A DNA stretch of 64,000 nucleotides from Janthinobacterium sp. PAMC25594 (GCF_019443505.1 NZ_CP080377.1:5456001-5520000), one strand, 5' to 3'. Shown: positions 10,263 through 19,871, counted from the stretch's first letter. Numbers and translations: made by a program. The notes: generated from the letters alone by a model not told the origin.

Positions 10263-11679
10263 CCAGCTGGGCGTGGTGCTGGAGCAGGAGCAAGTGATGG
10301 CCCTGTCGCCGCTGGCGCGGGCGGCCGGCATCCGGCCGGGCATGCGCCGTGGCGGCGTGCTGATGCTGGCGCCGCAGGCGCGCCTGCACGAGCGCTCGCC
10401 CGAACTGGAAGCGCAAGCCCTGCAAGCGGTGGCGCTGGCGCTGCTGCAATACTCGCCGCTGGTGGCGCAGGGCGAGGAAGCGACCCTGCTGGTCGACGCG
10501 GGCGCCAGCCTGCGCCTGTTCGGCGGCGTGCGCGCCCTGTGCCGGCAAATCGCGGCCAGCTTGCGCACGCTGGGCTACACGGCCCAGCTGTCGTGCGCCC
10601 CCACGGCGCGCGGCGCCTGGCTGCTGGCACGCGCCGGCACGCGCCGGGGCCGCGTGCTGGGCATGGAGAGTCTGGTGCGCCGCCTCGACGGCCTGCCGTG
10701 CGCCCTGCTGCCGCCCGCGCGCCCCTGGCTCGACTGGTTCGAAGGCATCGGCTGCCGCACCCTGGGGCAGCTGCGCCACTTGCCCCGGCCCGGCTTGCAG
10801 CGCCGCTGCGGCGGGGCCGTGCTGGATATGCTCGACGACGCGCATGGCCACGGCACGGAACTGTTCGTCTGGCTCGAAGCGCCGCCCACGTTCCGCGCCA
10901 GCCTGGAATTGTTCGACCGCGTCGAGCACGCGGACGCGCTGCTGTTCGGCGCGCGCCGCCTGCTGCAGCAGATGACGGGCTGGCTGTGCGCGCGGCAATT
11001 CGCCGTCGAGCGCATACAGCTGCTGCTGGCGCACGAGCGGGGCAGGGTGGCGCGCCCGCCCACCGTCATCGACCTGGCCTTAGGCGAGGCCGTCTGGCGC
11101 GACGAGCACCTGGTGCGCCTGCTCAAGGAGCGCCTGGCGCAGCTGGTGCTGGAGGCACCCGTGATCGGCCTGAGCCTGGAAGCGCTGCAGGTGCAGCCGA
11201 TGGCGCCACCGAGCGAGAGCCTGTTTCCCGAGCCGGGCGGCACGCCGCAGGAGCGTCAGCGCTTGCTGGAATTGCTGGTGGCGCGCCTGGGCATGGAAAA
11301 TGTCTTGCAGGCAGTGCCGCGCGCCGATTACCGTCCCGAGGCGGCCAACCAGTGGCTGCCGCTGCCGGCCAAGCCCGTTTCAAGAAGCGCGGCACCCGAC
11401 TTGCCGCCCGGCTTGCCCGGCATGCCCCGTCCCGGCTGGCTGCTGGCCCAGCCCGTCGCCCTGTTGATGCGCGAGCACCGGCCGTTTTATGGCTCGCCCC
11501 TGAAAATGGTGTCCGTAGCCGAACGCATCGAAGCGGGCTGGTGGGGCCAGTCGCAGGCGCGCGATTATTTTATTGCCGAAGGCCTCGACCACGCCCACTA
11601 CTGGGTCTACCGCGAACGCATCGCCGGCAGCGCGGAAGACGCGGCGCCGCGCTGGTTTTTGCATGGCTTGTTTGGCTGA
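10192..11679 (+). CDS. imuB: ImuB, inactive Y-family polymerase-like protein
   Basis: The 495-residue protein belongs to the Y-family DNA polymerase superfamily but lacks its catalytic carboxylates. The N-terminus reads WIGLCLPRLPLE instead of a DMD-type motif, and the motif III region reads LVDAGASLRLFGG instead of SIDE. ImuB serves as the scaffold between the beta clamp, ImuA and DnaE2. The ATG at 10192 gives the conserved MRLWIGL start but lies inside imuA, which points to translational coupling; no strong ribosome-binding site is visible. dnaE2, normally the next gene, is absent here and found at 33214. Confidence 0.9.
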   Translation: MRLWIGLCLPRLPLEVFCPRWSADQLGVVLEQEQVMALSPLARAAGIRPGMRRGGVLMLAPQARLHERSPELEAQALQAVALALLQYSPLVAQGEEATLLVDAGASLRLFGGVRALCRQIAASLRTLGYTAQLSCAPTARGAWLLARAGTRRGRVLGMESLVRRLDGLPCALLPPARPWLDWFEGIGCRTLGQLRHLPRPGLQRRCGGAVLDMLDDAHGHGTELFVWLEAPPTFRASLELFDRVEHADALLFGARRLLQQMTGWLCARQFAVERIQLLLAHERGRVARPPTVIDLALGEAVWRDEHLVRLLKERLAQLVLEAPVIGLSLEALQVQPMAPPSESLFPEPGGTPQERQRLLELLVARLGMENVLQAVPRADYRPEAANQWLPLPAKPVSRSAAPDLPPGLPGMPRPGWLLAQPVALLMREHRPFYGSPLKMVSVAERIEAGWWGQSQARDYFIAEGLDHAHYWVYRERIAGSAEDAAPRWFLHGLFG

Positions 11680-11763
11680 AGGCGCTGTCCTGCTGAAACG
11701 GCCATGCTTGGCTATACTTGCTTTCTTGCTTGCGCCGCGTCAACCACTTCAATAAGGATTTTC

Positions 11764-12468
11764 ATGTCCCAACTTTCCGACTTCCCCATCACCCAAAAAT
11801 GGCCTGCCCGGCATCCCGAGCGCCTGCAGCTGTACTCGCTGCCGACGCCGAACGGCATCAAGGTCTCCATCCTGCTGGAAGAGCTGGGCCTGGCGTACGA
11901 GCCGCACCTGGTCAGCTTCGAGCAAAACGACCAGCTGTCGCCCGCCTTCCTGTCGCTCAATCCGAACAACAAGATTCCCGCCATCCTCGATCCGGACGGT
12001 CCCGATGGCAAGCCGCTGGCCCTGTTCGAGTCGGGCGCCATCCTGCTGTACCTGGCGGAAAAGACGGGCAAGTTCCTGCCGCAGGATGCGGGCCTGCGCT
12101 ATGAAACAATACAATGGCTGATGTTCCAGATGGGCGGTATCGGCCCCATGTTCGGCCAGGTGGGCTTCTTCCACAAGTTTGCCGGCAAGGAGTACGAAGA
12201 CAAGCGTCCGCTGGAGCGCTATCTCGGCGAGGCAAAGCGCCTGCTGGGCGTGCTCGAGCAGCGCCTGCAGGGCCGCGACTGGATCATGGGGAGTCAGTAC
12301 ACGATTGCCGACATCGCCATCTTCCCGTGGGTGCGCTGCCTGGTGGGTTTTTATGGCGCGGGCGAGCTGGTCGGTTTTAATAACTTCCCGAATGTGCGGC
12401 GCGTGCTGGACGCGTTCCTGGCCCGGCCTGCCGTCATCAAGGGCGTCGATATCCCATCGCGTGGCTAA
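11764..12468 (+). CDS. glutathione S-transferase, YfcG/Nu-class-like
   Basis: This 234-residue cytosolic GST has the N-terminal thioredoxin fold with LYSLPTPNGIKVSILLEELG, the conserved LNPNNKIPAI and the glutathione-contacting FESGAILLYLAEKTG, followed by an all-helical domain with YTIADIAIFPW. The TPNG turn and ESGAIL motif are those of the YfcG/YghU (Nu-class) group, enzymes with disulfide-bond reductase activity toward small disulfides. The ATG at 11764 follows AAGGA. It is preceded by imuB at 84 bp and probably has its own promoter. Confidence 0.88.
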   Translation: MSQLSDFPITQKWPARHPERLQLYSLPTPNGIKVSILLEELGLAYEPHLVSFEQNDQLSPAFLSLNPNNKIPAILDPDGPDGKPLALFESGAILLYLAEKTGKFLPQDAGLRYETIQWLMFQMGGIGPMFGQVGFFHKFAGKEYEDKRPLERYLGEAKRLLGVLEQRLQGRDWIMGSQYTIADIAIFPWVRCLVGFYGAGELVGFNNFPNVRRVLDAFLARPAVIKGVDIPSRG

Positions 12469-12537
12469 AACAGCTGTGGCCGGGCGGCGCTACAATGCGC
12501 CATCGGCCGCGCTGCGCGGCAGCTTTGATCTGAGACA

Positions 12538-13296
12538 ATGAAATCCACCCGGCAAGATTTTCCCGGCGCGCACGGCCATGTGCTGGCGGCGCGCCTCGAC
12601 GCGCCCGACGGCGCCATCCGCGCCTACGCGCTGTTCGCCCACTGTTTTACCTGCGGCAAGGACGTGCTGGCCGCGCGGCGCATCGCGCAAGGCTTGACGC
12701 AACACGGCATCGCCGTGCTGCGCTTCGACTTTACGGGACTGGGCGCCAGCGAGGGTGAGTTTGCCGCCACGAATTTTTCGTCGAACGTCGACGACCTGCT
12801 GGCCGCCGCCGATTTCTTGCGGGCAAAACACGCTGCGCCGCAATTGCTGATCGGCCACAGCCTGGGCGGCGCCGCCGTGCTGGCGGCCGCCGCGCAAGTG
12901 CCGGAAGCGACGGCCGTGGTGACCCTGGCCGCCCCCAGCACGCCCGCGTATGTCACGCGCATGTTCAGCGCGCACCTGGAGCAAATCGCCGCCGAAGGCG
13001 AGGCGCTGGTCCAACTGGAAGGGCGGCCTTTCCGCATCCGCCAGCAATTCGTCGACGACGCGGGCAGCCACAGCCTGAAGGCCCATATCGCTGGCCTGCG
13101 CCGCGCCCTGCTGGTGATGCACGCGCCCAATGACACGACCGTGAGCCTGTCGAACGCGATGGATATTTTCACTGCCGCCAAGCACCCGAAAAGTTTTGTG
13201 TCGCTCGACGATGCCGACCATTTATTGACGGGGCGCGATGACGCCGCGTATGTCGCCAATGTGATTGCCGCCTGGAGCGCGCGCTACCTGGCATAA
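12538..13296 (+). CDS. alpha/beta hydrolase (OsmC-associated type)
   Basis: The 252-residue hydrolase has [10 protein letters not shown] (oxyanion region), the nucleophile elbow GHSLGG with S108, the acid D199 in HAPND and H228 in DADHLL. The N-terminus is of the kind that in many bacteria is fused to an OsmC peroxidase domain; here the OsmC part is missing and the protein ends just after the hydrolase fold. Substrate unknown. It sits 69 bp after the GST gene on the same strand. Confidence 0.83.
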   Translation: MKSTRQDFPGAHGHVLAARLDAPDGAIRAYALFAHCFTCGKDVLAARRIAQGLTQHGIAVLRFDFTGLGASEGEFAATNFSSNVDDLLAAADFLRAKHAAPQLLIGHSLGGAAVLAAAAQVPEATAVVTLAAPSTPAYVTRMFSAHLEQIAAEGEALVQLEGRPFRIRQQFVDDAGSHSLKAHIAGLRRALLVMHAPNDTTVSLSNAMDIFTAAKHPKSFVSLDDADHLLTGRDDAAYVANVIAAWSARYLA

Positions 13297-13309
13297 ATCG
13301 CCGCCCATG

Positions 13310-13343
13310 AAAAACGCCGTACCGGCAAGTCGCGGGTACGGCG
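13310..13343 (-). terminator. intrinsic terminator of the small conserved gene
   Basis: Read on the minus strand, CGCCGTACC (13343-13335) pairs with GGTACGGCG (13323-13315), followed by five T residues (13314-13310). It lies 19 bp after the end of the minus-strand gene at 13363-13713. Confidence 0.75.
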
Positions 13344-13362
13344 CAGATGGGGAGAAAACGGC

Positions 13363-13713
13363 TTAGTCCTCGTCGAACTCGGCCGAAAGATCCTTCCAGC
13401 CTTTACTGATTGCAAAGGCGGAAAACTCTTCCGGCGCTTCCAGGACGATCAGTTTCTTGTCTTGCAAGCCCAGGTCGCCATGGCCGAAGTCGGGGCCCAC
13501 GTAGCCGAGGCTGCGCAAGCGGGCCAGGATGTGGCCGACCAGGGTCTTGTCCTTGTAGGCGCCCGCTTCGAGTGGAGCGGCGAAATCGACGTAGACGTCG
13601 ATGATGCCGTAGCCTTCGTCGAAGATGCGGATGGCCTTGATGTCGTGGGCACGGCCGGAGCCGTCGGTGGCCTTGAAGGGGCCGCTGAGCTGGATGTCGG
13701 TGTCATTGTTCAT
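13363..13713 (-). CDS. conserved protein of unknown function
   Basis: A 116-residue acidic cytoplasmic protein without signal peptide or membrane segment. It has alternating beta-type segments (IKAIRIFDEGYGIIDVYVDF) and a C-terminal EEFSAFAISKGWKDLSAEFDED. I do not recognise a family. It starts at the ATG at 13713, which lacks a strong ribosome-binding site. It stands between a hydrolase on the other strand and the end of the CHAT gene, but the 42 bp gap and its position downstream of that operon's direction mean it is probably a separate transcription unit. Confidence 0.65.
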   Translation of the reverse strand: MNNDTDIQLSGPFKATDGSGRAHDIKAIRIFDEGYGIIDVYVDFAAPLEAGAYKDKTLVGHILARLRSLGYVGPDFGHGDLGLQDKKLIVLEAPEEFSAFAISKGWKDLSAEFDED

Positions 13714-13755
13714 GCCGCCAGCATACACCAAAAACGGCTTTCCGTAGTGTGGCGC

Positions 13756-16700
13756 TCAGGAGCCGAGCAGGATGAAACCGGCCCAGTAGAAGGGATGGCC
13801 GCGCGCGTCGCCGCTGCCGCCGGCGGCGTCGAGCGGCGTCAGGCCCCGCGTCGCCGTGACGGCGTGCCGGGCGGCGCGGATCTGCCGCAACTGCGCCTGG
13901 CGCAAGGCTTGCGGCTTGCCCTTGCCTTGCGCCAGCGCCGCATAAAAATCGCCCATCAGGGTGGCCGTCGACTGGTCCGACACGCGCCACAGGCTGGCCA
14001 GCACATTGCGCGCGCCGCGCTGGCGGGCCAGCCAGGCCAGGCCTTCCAGTTCGCGTCCCGTGGCATCGGTGCCGGCGGGCACGGCCGTTTCGCAGGCCGA
14101 CAGGGTGAGCAGGTCCAGGCCGGCGAAGCGGTAGCCGTCCTGCGCCAGTTCCGCCAGGCTGAGTTTGCCTCCATCGCCCAGCAGCAGGTAGGAGTCCGCG
14201 CCCGCGCCCGAGCGCAGCACGAAATGGCTGGCGATATGGACGCTGCTGTTGGCGGGCAGCGCGCGCTGCAGCGCCGCGCCGGTGAAGTCGCCATCGAGGT
14301 AGACCTGGCTGGGGATGCGCGCCGCGTGTCCGATCGCCTGCACGGCGCGCAGTTCGCGCTGCACGAAGGGCAGGGCCGGCAGTTCGCCGCTTGCGCGCGT
14401 CTGGCCGAACAGGGCAAGCGATGGCGCGCGGCGCGGCGCTTCTTGTGCGCCGGCCTGTTCGCCGCCGCTGGCATGCAGCGAGACGGGCAGCCGTTCGACC
14501 AGCCAGCGGCGCCCGTCATGCAGCATGGCGAACGGCAGGTAGCGCAAGACGCCGTCCAGCGACAGCGACAGCGAGGTGGCGCCGTCCAGTTCCCGGCTGG
14601 CCGGTGCCAGCAGCAGCGCATACAGCGCCTGGGCGTCGGCGCGCGCGTCCTGTCCCGGGTCTTGCGCGCTGCGGCGCAGGCGGGCGATGCGCTGCGCCAG
14701 CGCGCGCTCGTCGATGGCCACGTCGTGGATGGTGCTGCCGCTCCGTCCGCCGCGCTGCGCGACGATGCGCAGGCGCGTGTCGGTAACCAGATAAGTCAGG
14801 TGCAGCACGCCCCGCTTGAGCGGTTCGGCCCGCGCCATGCCAGCCTTGCCTGCCGGTGCCGGCGTGGCCACGCTGCCGGACGCCAGCGCCGTCAGCGCCT
14901 CGGTGGCGCCATCGAGCAGCAGCGCCATGGCGTCGTTCGCCCGCCGCCATGCATCGTCGGCTTGCGCCACGCCCTGCGCCTGGCGTTCGCGCGCCGCGGC
15001 CAGCGCCTGGGCGCCCGCGCGCAGGGCGGCGGCGCGCGCTTCGAACTGGCGCTGCCATTCGCCCTCCGCGCCCGTGTAGCCGAGGCGCGTGGCGCGCGGA
15101 TCGGGGGCGCTGCGCACCAGGCTGTGGAATTCGTCCTCGCGGACCATGGCCAGCACGGTTTCCGCTTCGTGGATGCGGCGCTGGTCGAGCAGGCGGTCCG
15201 CCAGCTGGCCGTAGGCGGCGCGTTTTTGCCGCACAAAGCCCTGCCGCAGCGGCACGGGCAGGCTGGCCGTGCCGGCGCGCGTGGCTTGCAGCGCATTGAC
15301 CGCCTGCTTGCCGAGGAAAATGCCGGCCGCGTCGGGTTCCAGCGCGCCCAGCTGCGCCGCCGCCCGCGCTTCGAGCATGGTCTGTTCATGCGCCATGCCG
15401 ATGGCCAGTGCGCGGGCCGACTGGGACCGCGCCGTGGCGGCATCACCCGCGCGCGCATTGAGTCCGGCCGCGTCCAGCAAGGCCTGTGCATGGGCGGGAT
15501 GGGCCGCGCCGCGCGTGGCGGCCACTTGCCGCGCCATGGCGCCCGCCTCGCGCGCCAGCGCCTGCAGTTCGGCCGCGCCGATGCCGGCGTGCTCCGCGCG
15601 CGCCTGCAGGCGCGCCTGGCGCACCATGTCGAGCATGCCGGCCGTGGCGGGAGGCGTTTGCAGCAGCCGCGCCTCCAGGCCGGCCAGTGCCGTTTCCGCC
15701 GCGTCCTGGAGTCCCAGCGCGGCCTGTGCCTGCGCCGCCAGCAGCAGCGCATCGGCTTCGTCGGCCGGCAGCGCCTGGCCGCCGGACATGGCCAGCCGCG
15801 CCGCCGCCTGCGCCGCTTCCAGCGCCTGCTGGTACTGCCCCAATGCCATGCGCGCGCCGCCATGCGCGAGCTGGTGCGCGGCGCAGGTGGCGGCGGCTTC
15901 GCCATACACGGCGCGGCAATGCTCGAGCGCGGCGGCGGCGGCCACTTCCGCGCGGCCCAGCTGATTGTCCGCCAGCGCCGTCAGCGCCACGTCCTGCCAG
16001 GCGCTGACGGTGTTGGCATGGCGGTCGCCGAACAGGGCGCGGCGGATGCGCAGGCCGTCCTCCGCCTCCTGCCATGCCTTGCCGCTTTCGCCCAGGCGCA
16101 GGTGGATGCCGCTCAGGCGGTTCAGGGCCACGCTGGCCTGCATCGAGTCGGCCCCCGAGCGCTGCACCGCCATGGCCAGCGCGCGCTGGGCGAATGCCAG
16201 CGCCTGGCGGTCGTTGCCGCTCAGGGTGTACCAGTTGGCCATGTCGGTCACGCTCGTTTGCGTCTCGGTGCGGTTTTCGCCGAAGGCCGCCAGGCGTATC
16301 CGGTAGGCGCGCTCCAGGTAGCCATAGGCTTCTTCCATGCGGCCCATGCGCAGCAGCAGCACGCCCACGTCGCGCATGCCCCACGCATGGTCGGTGCTGT
16401 TCTCGCCCGAGGTGCGGGCCCACGTTTGCATGGCTTGCCGCGCATACGGCAGGCCGCGCGCATACTCCTTGGTCTGCAGCGCCACGCCGGACAGGTTGGA
16501 CAGGCTGGTGCCATACGAGACCGTGTCCTTGCCGATCAGGCGGGCTTTCGCCGCCAGCGCGATGTCGCCCCATTGCCAGGCCAGGTCGAAGCGGCTCCAC
16601 TGGCGGTACAGATACATCAGTTCACTCGGGTAGTACATGCTTTCGCGCCCGGGATCGCCGTCGTCCAGCGCCTGGCGGATGGCCCAGCCTTCCAGCAAGG

Positions 16701-16968
16701 CCTGTTCGCTCTCGGCGTAGCGGTTGAGCATGTGCAGGCTCTGGCCCACGCCCAGCAGGCCGGTGGCGATGCCGGCCCGGTCGTTCGCCGCGCGGCAAGC
16801 GGCCACGCTGCGCTGGAACAGGGGCAGCGAGACGGCCGGCTGTTCCTTGTCGTTGGCGTCGTTCGCCTGCGCCAGCCATGGCGCGATGACAGCCTGGCAG
16901 GTGCCGGCCGATACCGTTTGTAGCCACGCCGGCGCGGCCAGCAGCAGGCCCAGGACGAGGCGCCTCAT
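13756..16968 (-). CDS. secreted TPR-CHAT protease
   Basis: The 1071-residue protein starts with a signal peptide (MRRLVLGLLLAAPAWLQTVSA). A long helical region of tetratricopeptide-like repeats follows to about residue 560, then a helical linker, and from about residue 760 a C-terminal CHAT domain. CHAT is a caspase-fold peptidase related to separase. The predicted catalytic pair is visible as H911/H915 in SVHIASHFVL and C959 in LTLSACETA. The gene overlaps the upstream caspase gene by 4 bp (ATGA), so the two are translated together. It is the last gene of a four-gene operon headed by an ECF sigma factor. Both proteases carry export signals, placing the system in the periplasm or outside the cell. 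Substrate unknown. Confidence 0.85.
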   Translation of the reverse strand: MRRLVLGLLLAAPAWLQTVSAGTCQAVIAPWLAQANDANDKEQPAVSLPLFQRSVAACRAANDRAGIATGLLGVGQSLHMLNRYAESEQALLEGWAIRQALDDGDPGRESMYYPSELMYLYRQWSRFDLAWQWGDIALAAKARLIGKDTVSYGTSLSNLSGVALQTKEYARGLPYARQAMQTWARTSGENSTDHAWGMRDVGVLLLRMGRMEEAYGYLERAYRIRLAAFGENRTETQTSVTDMANWYTLSGNDRQALAFAQRALAMAVQRSGADSMQASVALNRLSGIHLRLGESGKAWQEAEDGLRIRRALFGDRHANTVSAWQDVALTALADNQLGRAEVAAAAALEHCRAVYGEAAATCAAHQLAHGGARMALGQYQQALEAAQAAARLAMSGGQALPADEADALLLAAQAQAALGLQDAAETALAGLEARLLQTPPATAGMLDMVRQARLQARAEHAGIGAAELQALAREAGAMARQVAATRGAAHPAHAQALLDAAGLNARAGDAATARSQSARALAIGMAHEQTMLEARAAAQLGALEPDAAGIFLGKQAVNALQATRAGTASLPVPLRQGFVRQKRAAYGQLADRLLDQRRIHEAETVLAMVREDEFHSLVRSAPDPRATRLGYTGAEGEWQRQFEARAAALRAGAQALAAARERQAQGVAQADDAWRRANDAMALLLDGATEALTALASGSVATPAPAGKAGMARAEPLKRGVLHLTYLVTDTRLRIVAQRGGRSGSTIHDVAIDERALAQRIARLRRSAQDPGQDARADAQALYALLLAPASRELDGATSLSLSLDGVLRYLPFAMLHDGRRWLVERLPVSLHASGGEQAGAQEAPRRAPSLALFGQTRASGELPALPFVQRELRAVQAIGHAARIPSQVYLDGDFTGAALQRALPANSSVHIASHFVLRSGAGADSYLLLGDGGKLSLAELAQDGYRFAGLDLLTLSACETAVPAGTDATGRELEGLAWLARQRGARNVLASLWRVSDQSTATLMGDFYAALAQGKGKPQALRQAQLRQIRAARHAVTATRGLTPLDAAGGSGDARGHPFYWAGFILLGS

Positions 16969-18656
16969 TGGACGGAGCGCCAGGACAGCCGGGCCACCTG
17001 GGCCTGGTCGGGGTTGCCCGTTTCCGCCACGGGGACCGCAACGCTGGCCGCGCCGCGCGTGGGTGGCAGGGCCGGCAACGCTTCGATGATGGCGAAGCGG
17101 CGCGGCAGGGTGCCATTTGCCGCCGGTGCCGCCACCAGCGCCAGCCATTCCACGCCATAGTGGGGGCCGCTGACGACGAAGCTGCGCTCGATGCGGCTGA
17201 TGCCGGCGCCGATGGCGGGCGGCATGCGGTTGCTGTCGCCGTCGAGGGCCGGATAGATGCGCGCGGCGGGGCCGTCCAGCGGCAAGTGCGCCAGGCCCAG
17301 GTCGACGGAAGCGGCGCTGCGGTTTTCCACGCTGAGGCGGATGCGCGTGCCGGCCGGCAGCACGCCGAGGTCGCCATCGGCGAATGCCAGCTGGCGCGGC
17401 GCCTTGCCCGGCAGGGTCAGTTCGATGCGCGCGTCGAGCAGGGGCGGGCCCGGCGTGGCGGGCAGCGCCAGCAGGGCGGCGAGACGCTCTCCCTGTTTGC
17501 CCGGGCGTATCGATCCCGCAGGCAGCGGCGCGGGCGTGCGGGTGGCCCAGCCCGCTGCGGCGTCGGCACTGCCCGGTAGCAGCGTCAGCCGCGTTTCTCC
17601 CCAGCCAGCCTTGCTAGCGCGCCAGCGCGTGTCCGCATGCTGGAACAGGTCGCCGTCGCGCATGCCGTCCAGCAAGCCGAACGGCACCAGCCAGCCTTGC
17701 GCATCGCGCCGCACGGGCCAGCGCGGCGCCGGCATGGCCGCATCGTCGCCATGCCACAACGGCGCATCGAGCGCCCCCGCATACACGGGCGAAGGCCAGG
17801 CGGAGCGGGGCAGCTGGTAAGCCTGCAATGCGCTCCTGTATTGCTGCGTGGCGCTGGCGGCCCACATGGCATAGGTTTGCGGCTGGCGCTGCAAGGCGGC
17901 GATGACGGCCCGGGTAAACAATCCCGCTGCCAGACCCGGCGTGGCGGCCGTGGCGGCCTCCGGCGTGCGCTGCTGGGCTTCGGCGGCGAAAAAGGCGACA
18001 TAACGGGGCCGCGCCCGCGCTTCGTCGGGCGGCGTGCCCTTGCCAGGGGCCGGGCGCCAGCCGATGTCGCTCGCCGCCAGTCCGCGCCACGCGAGGCCAT
18101 CGCCGCTGCGCGTGCCCGCTGCCGCATGGCAGGTGTCGAACACGGCCACGACTTGTGTCTGCCGCGCGGCAAACGCATCGATGGCGCGCCCCAGTTCGCT
18201 GCTATCGAGGCCGCCATCGAGCTGCCGCCCCTGGTGGCTGACCTGGCTGTCGCGCGTCAGCAAGCGCGTGCGCCGTCCCTGTGGCGCGGCGGCTTGTCCC
18301 GGATAGACGGGCAGCAGCACGCTGTGGCCCGACCAGTACAGCAGCAGGACATCGTCCTTGCCCAGCGACTGTTCCAGCTGCGCCAGGCGCGCCAGGATGG
18401 CCGCGCGGGTGGGCGCCTGGCTGGCGCCCGCATCATCGGCCAGGCGGTAGATATGTTCATCGGCGAAACCCTGTCGCCGTAGCGCGTCGCGCATGGCGGC
18501 CACGTCCGTGGCGGGGCCGGCCAGCCAGCTGCTGCGCGGCATGGCGGGCAAGGCGCCCACGCCGATCAGCAGCGCATGGCGTTCGCCGGCCAGCGCCGCG
18601 CCGCTCAGCAGGTAACTCAGCAGTAGCAAGCGCCCCCAGCGCCGCTTGTTTTTCAT
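16965..18656 (-). CDS. secreted caspase-family (metacaspase-like) protease
   Basis: The 563-residue protein has a signal peptide of about 24 residues (ending GAALAG) and an N-terminal caspase p20-type domain. The catalytic dyad is H111 in LLYWSGHSV and C176 in VAVFDTCHAA, the standard peptidase C14 arrangement. The region after about 290 resembles beta-rich C-terminal extensions of bacterial caspase-like proteins and carries no recognised motif. The start overlaps the anti-sigma gene (ATGA) and the end overlaps the CHAT gene (ATGA). It probably cleaves after basic residues, as other metacaspase-like enzymes do (inference). No gasdermin or Cas gene is nearby. Confidence 0.87.
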   Translation of the reverse strand: MKNKRRWGRLLLLSYLLSGAALAGERHALLIGVGALPAMPRSSWLAGPATDVAAMRDALRRQGFADEHIYRLADDAGASQAPTRAAILARLAQLEQSLGKDDVLLLYWSGHSVLLPVYPGQAAAPQGRRTRLLTRDSQVSHQGRQLDGGLDSSELGRAIDAFAARQTQVVAVFDTCHAAAGTRSGDGLAWRGLAASDIGWRPAPGKGTPPDEARARPRYVAFFAAEAQQRTPEAATAATPGLAAGLFTRAVIAALQRQPQTYAMWAASATQQYRSALQAYQLPRSAWPSPVYAGALDAPLWHGDDAAMPAPRWPVRRDAQGWLVPFGLLDGMRDGDLFQHADTRWRASKAGWGETRLTLLPGSADAAAGWATRTPAPLPAGSIRPGKQGERLAALLALPATPGPPLLDARIELTLPGKAPRQLAFADGDLGVLPAGTRIRLSVENRSAASVDLGLAHLPLDGPAARIYPALDGDSNRMPPAIGAGISRIERSFVVSGPHYGVEWLALVAAPAANGTLPRRFAIIEALPALPPTRGAASVAVPVAETGNPDQAQVARLSWRSVQ

Positions 18657-19267
18657 TGCGCCCCTGGCCCGCTGGCGAGGGATGCCGCAGCCACCACGCC
18701 ACTGGCCCGCAGGCTTTGCAGGGCTGCGGGCGGGTTGGCCGCATCGAGCAGATAGCTGTGGTCAGGCAGGGGGCCGGCGACGATGCCTGCCTGTGCCTGC
18801 TCCAGCGCTGCAGCGACCTGGGCCATGCTGGCGCGTGGCAGGAATTGCACGCGCAGGCTGGCCGGCGGCGCCGCTGCGCCTGGCACGCTGCGCCAGCGCA
18901 GTTGATCCGCCGGGGCAGGTTGCTGCCACAGCAGCCACGCCTGGCCTATGCACAGGCTGGCCAGCGCCGTGATGGCCACTGGTGCCAGTGCAGGTAGCGC
19001 CAGGCGCTGGTAGCAGCGGCGGCAGAAGCCGGGGCGTTCGAGACGGCGATGCAGTTCCGCCAAGCCTGCGGCGGGATCCATGCTGGCCGCTTCAGCCTCG
19101 ATGGCGGTGCGGATATCGCCCAGCCAGTCGGCATCGGCGACCCAGTCCGAATCGTGTTCCAGTCTGGCGGCGATGCGGCTGGCCACGTCCGCGGGGGCAT
19201 GGCCATTCAGGTAGTCTGGCAGCATCTCACGCAGCGCCTGTTCCTGAGGATCGATGGACTTAGCCAT
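18653..19267 (-). CDS. membrane anti-sigma factor
   Basis: A 204-residue protein with a cytoplasmic N-terminal part (MLPDYLNG, typical of sigma-regulator proteins), one hydrophobic helix at about 89-113 and a periplasmic C-terminal domain with LRVQFLPRASMAQVAAALEQ and YLLDAANPPAAL. A CRRC pair (82-85) lies before the helix, but the classic HxxxCxxC zinc motif is not present. By position and topology it should hold the sigma factor encoded just upstream and sense a signal through the periplasmic domain. It overlaps the sigma gene by 8 bp and the caspase gene by 4 bp. Confidence 0.78.
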   Translation of the reverse strand: MAKSIDPQEQALREMLPDYLNGHAPADVASRIAARLEHDSDWVADADWLGDIRTAIEAEAASMDPAAGLAELHRRLERPGFCRRCYQRLALPALAPVAITALASLCIGQAWLLWQQPAPADQLRWRSVPGAAAPPASLRVQFLPRASMAQVAAALEQAQAGIVAGPLPDHSYLLDAANPPAALQSLRASGVVAAASLASGPGAQ

Positions 19268-19871
19268 GGCGGCCGCCTTCCTGGGCAAACCAGCGCTGTA
19301 TGCACTGGCGTAAGTTGATGCGGCCATGAAACAAGCGCGTCTTGACGGTGCCTTCCGGTGCTTGTTGAATATGGGCAATATCGGCCACCGACAGGTCGTC
19401 GATGGCCCATAGGGTCAGGCTTTCGCGCTGCATCGGGTTGCGCAGACGCAGCAGGCATTTCAGCACTGCATGGCGTCGTTGCAGGCTTTCCCTCGCCACC
19501 TGTGGTCCCGGATCGTGTTCCGCCTGTTCCTGCTGCTCCTCGTTATCGCTGTCGAGCGGCACTTCGCGTGCCAGGCGCTTGCCATGGCGGCGGATCTGGT
19601 CGACCGCCTTGTTGCGCGCCAGGGTCAGCAGCCAGGTGCCGAACGCCACCCGGCCGTCGTAGCGCATGGGCGCGCGCCAGATAGCGTGGAACACGTCCAC
19701 CGTGATTTCGTCGGCGACCGCGTGCACATCAAGCCCCGAGCCCGATAGCTGCAGGCGCGCAAACACGCGCACGCGCGGCGACCAGGCGCGGTACAGGGCG
19801 TCCAGCGCGCGCTGGTCGCCTGCCGCCATGGCAGCGAGCAGTTCGGCGGGATTGACAGGCAATGCGCTCAT
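19260..19871 (-). CDS. ECF-type RNA polymerase sigma factor
   Basis: A 203-residue sigma-70 family factor with region 2 (AVADEITVDVFHAIWRAP, then GTWLLTLARNKAVDQIRR) and region 4 helix-turn-helix (LSVADIAHIQQAPEGTVKTRL). It would direct RNA polymerase to its own operon and possibly other envelope-protease genes. ATG at 19871 is used; GTG at 19877 is equally possible. No Shine-Dalgarno sequence precedes the start; the leader instead reads CCCCTCCTTCCC. An extended -10 element lies about 60 bp upstream, so basal expression need not depend on the factor itself. Confidence 0.9.
   Translation of the reverse strand: MSALPVNPAELLAAMAAGDQRALDALYRAWSPRVRVFARLQLSGSGLDVHAVADEITVDVFHAIWRAPMRYDGRVAFGTWLLTLARNKAVDQIRRHGKRLAREVPLDSDNEEQQEQAEHDPGPQVARESLQRRHAVLKCLLRLRNPMQRESLTLWAIDDLSVADIAHIQQAPEGTVKTRLFHGRINLRQCIQRWFAQEGGRHG

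Noticed and set aside
13462..16923. A 1153-codon open frame on the plus strand across the CHAT gene.
   Set aside because: It is the antisense shadow of a high-GC gene: composition is rich in Arg, Ala, Gly, Gln and His without domains, while the minus strand has a signal peptide, TPRs and catalytic motifs.
13756..18656. A gasdermin-type or CRISPR-linked CHAT defence cassette.
   Set aside because: No gasdermin-like protein, Cas gene or array occurs anywhere in the window; both proteases carry export signals instead.
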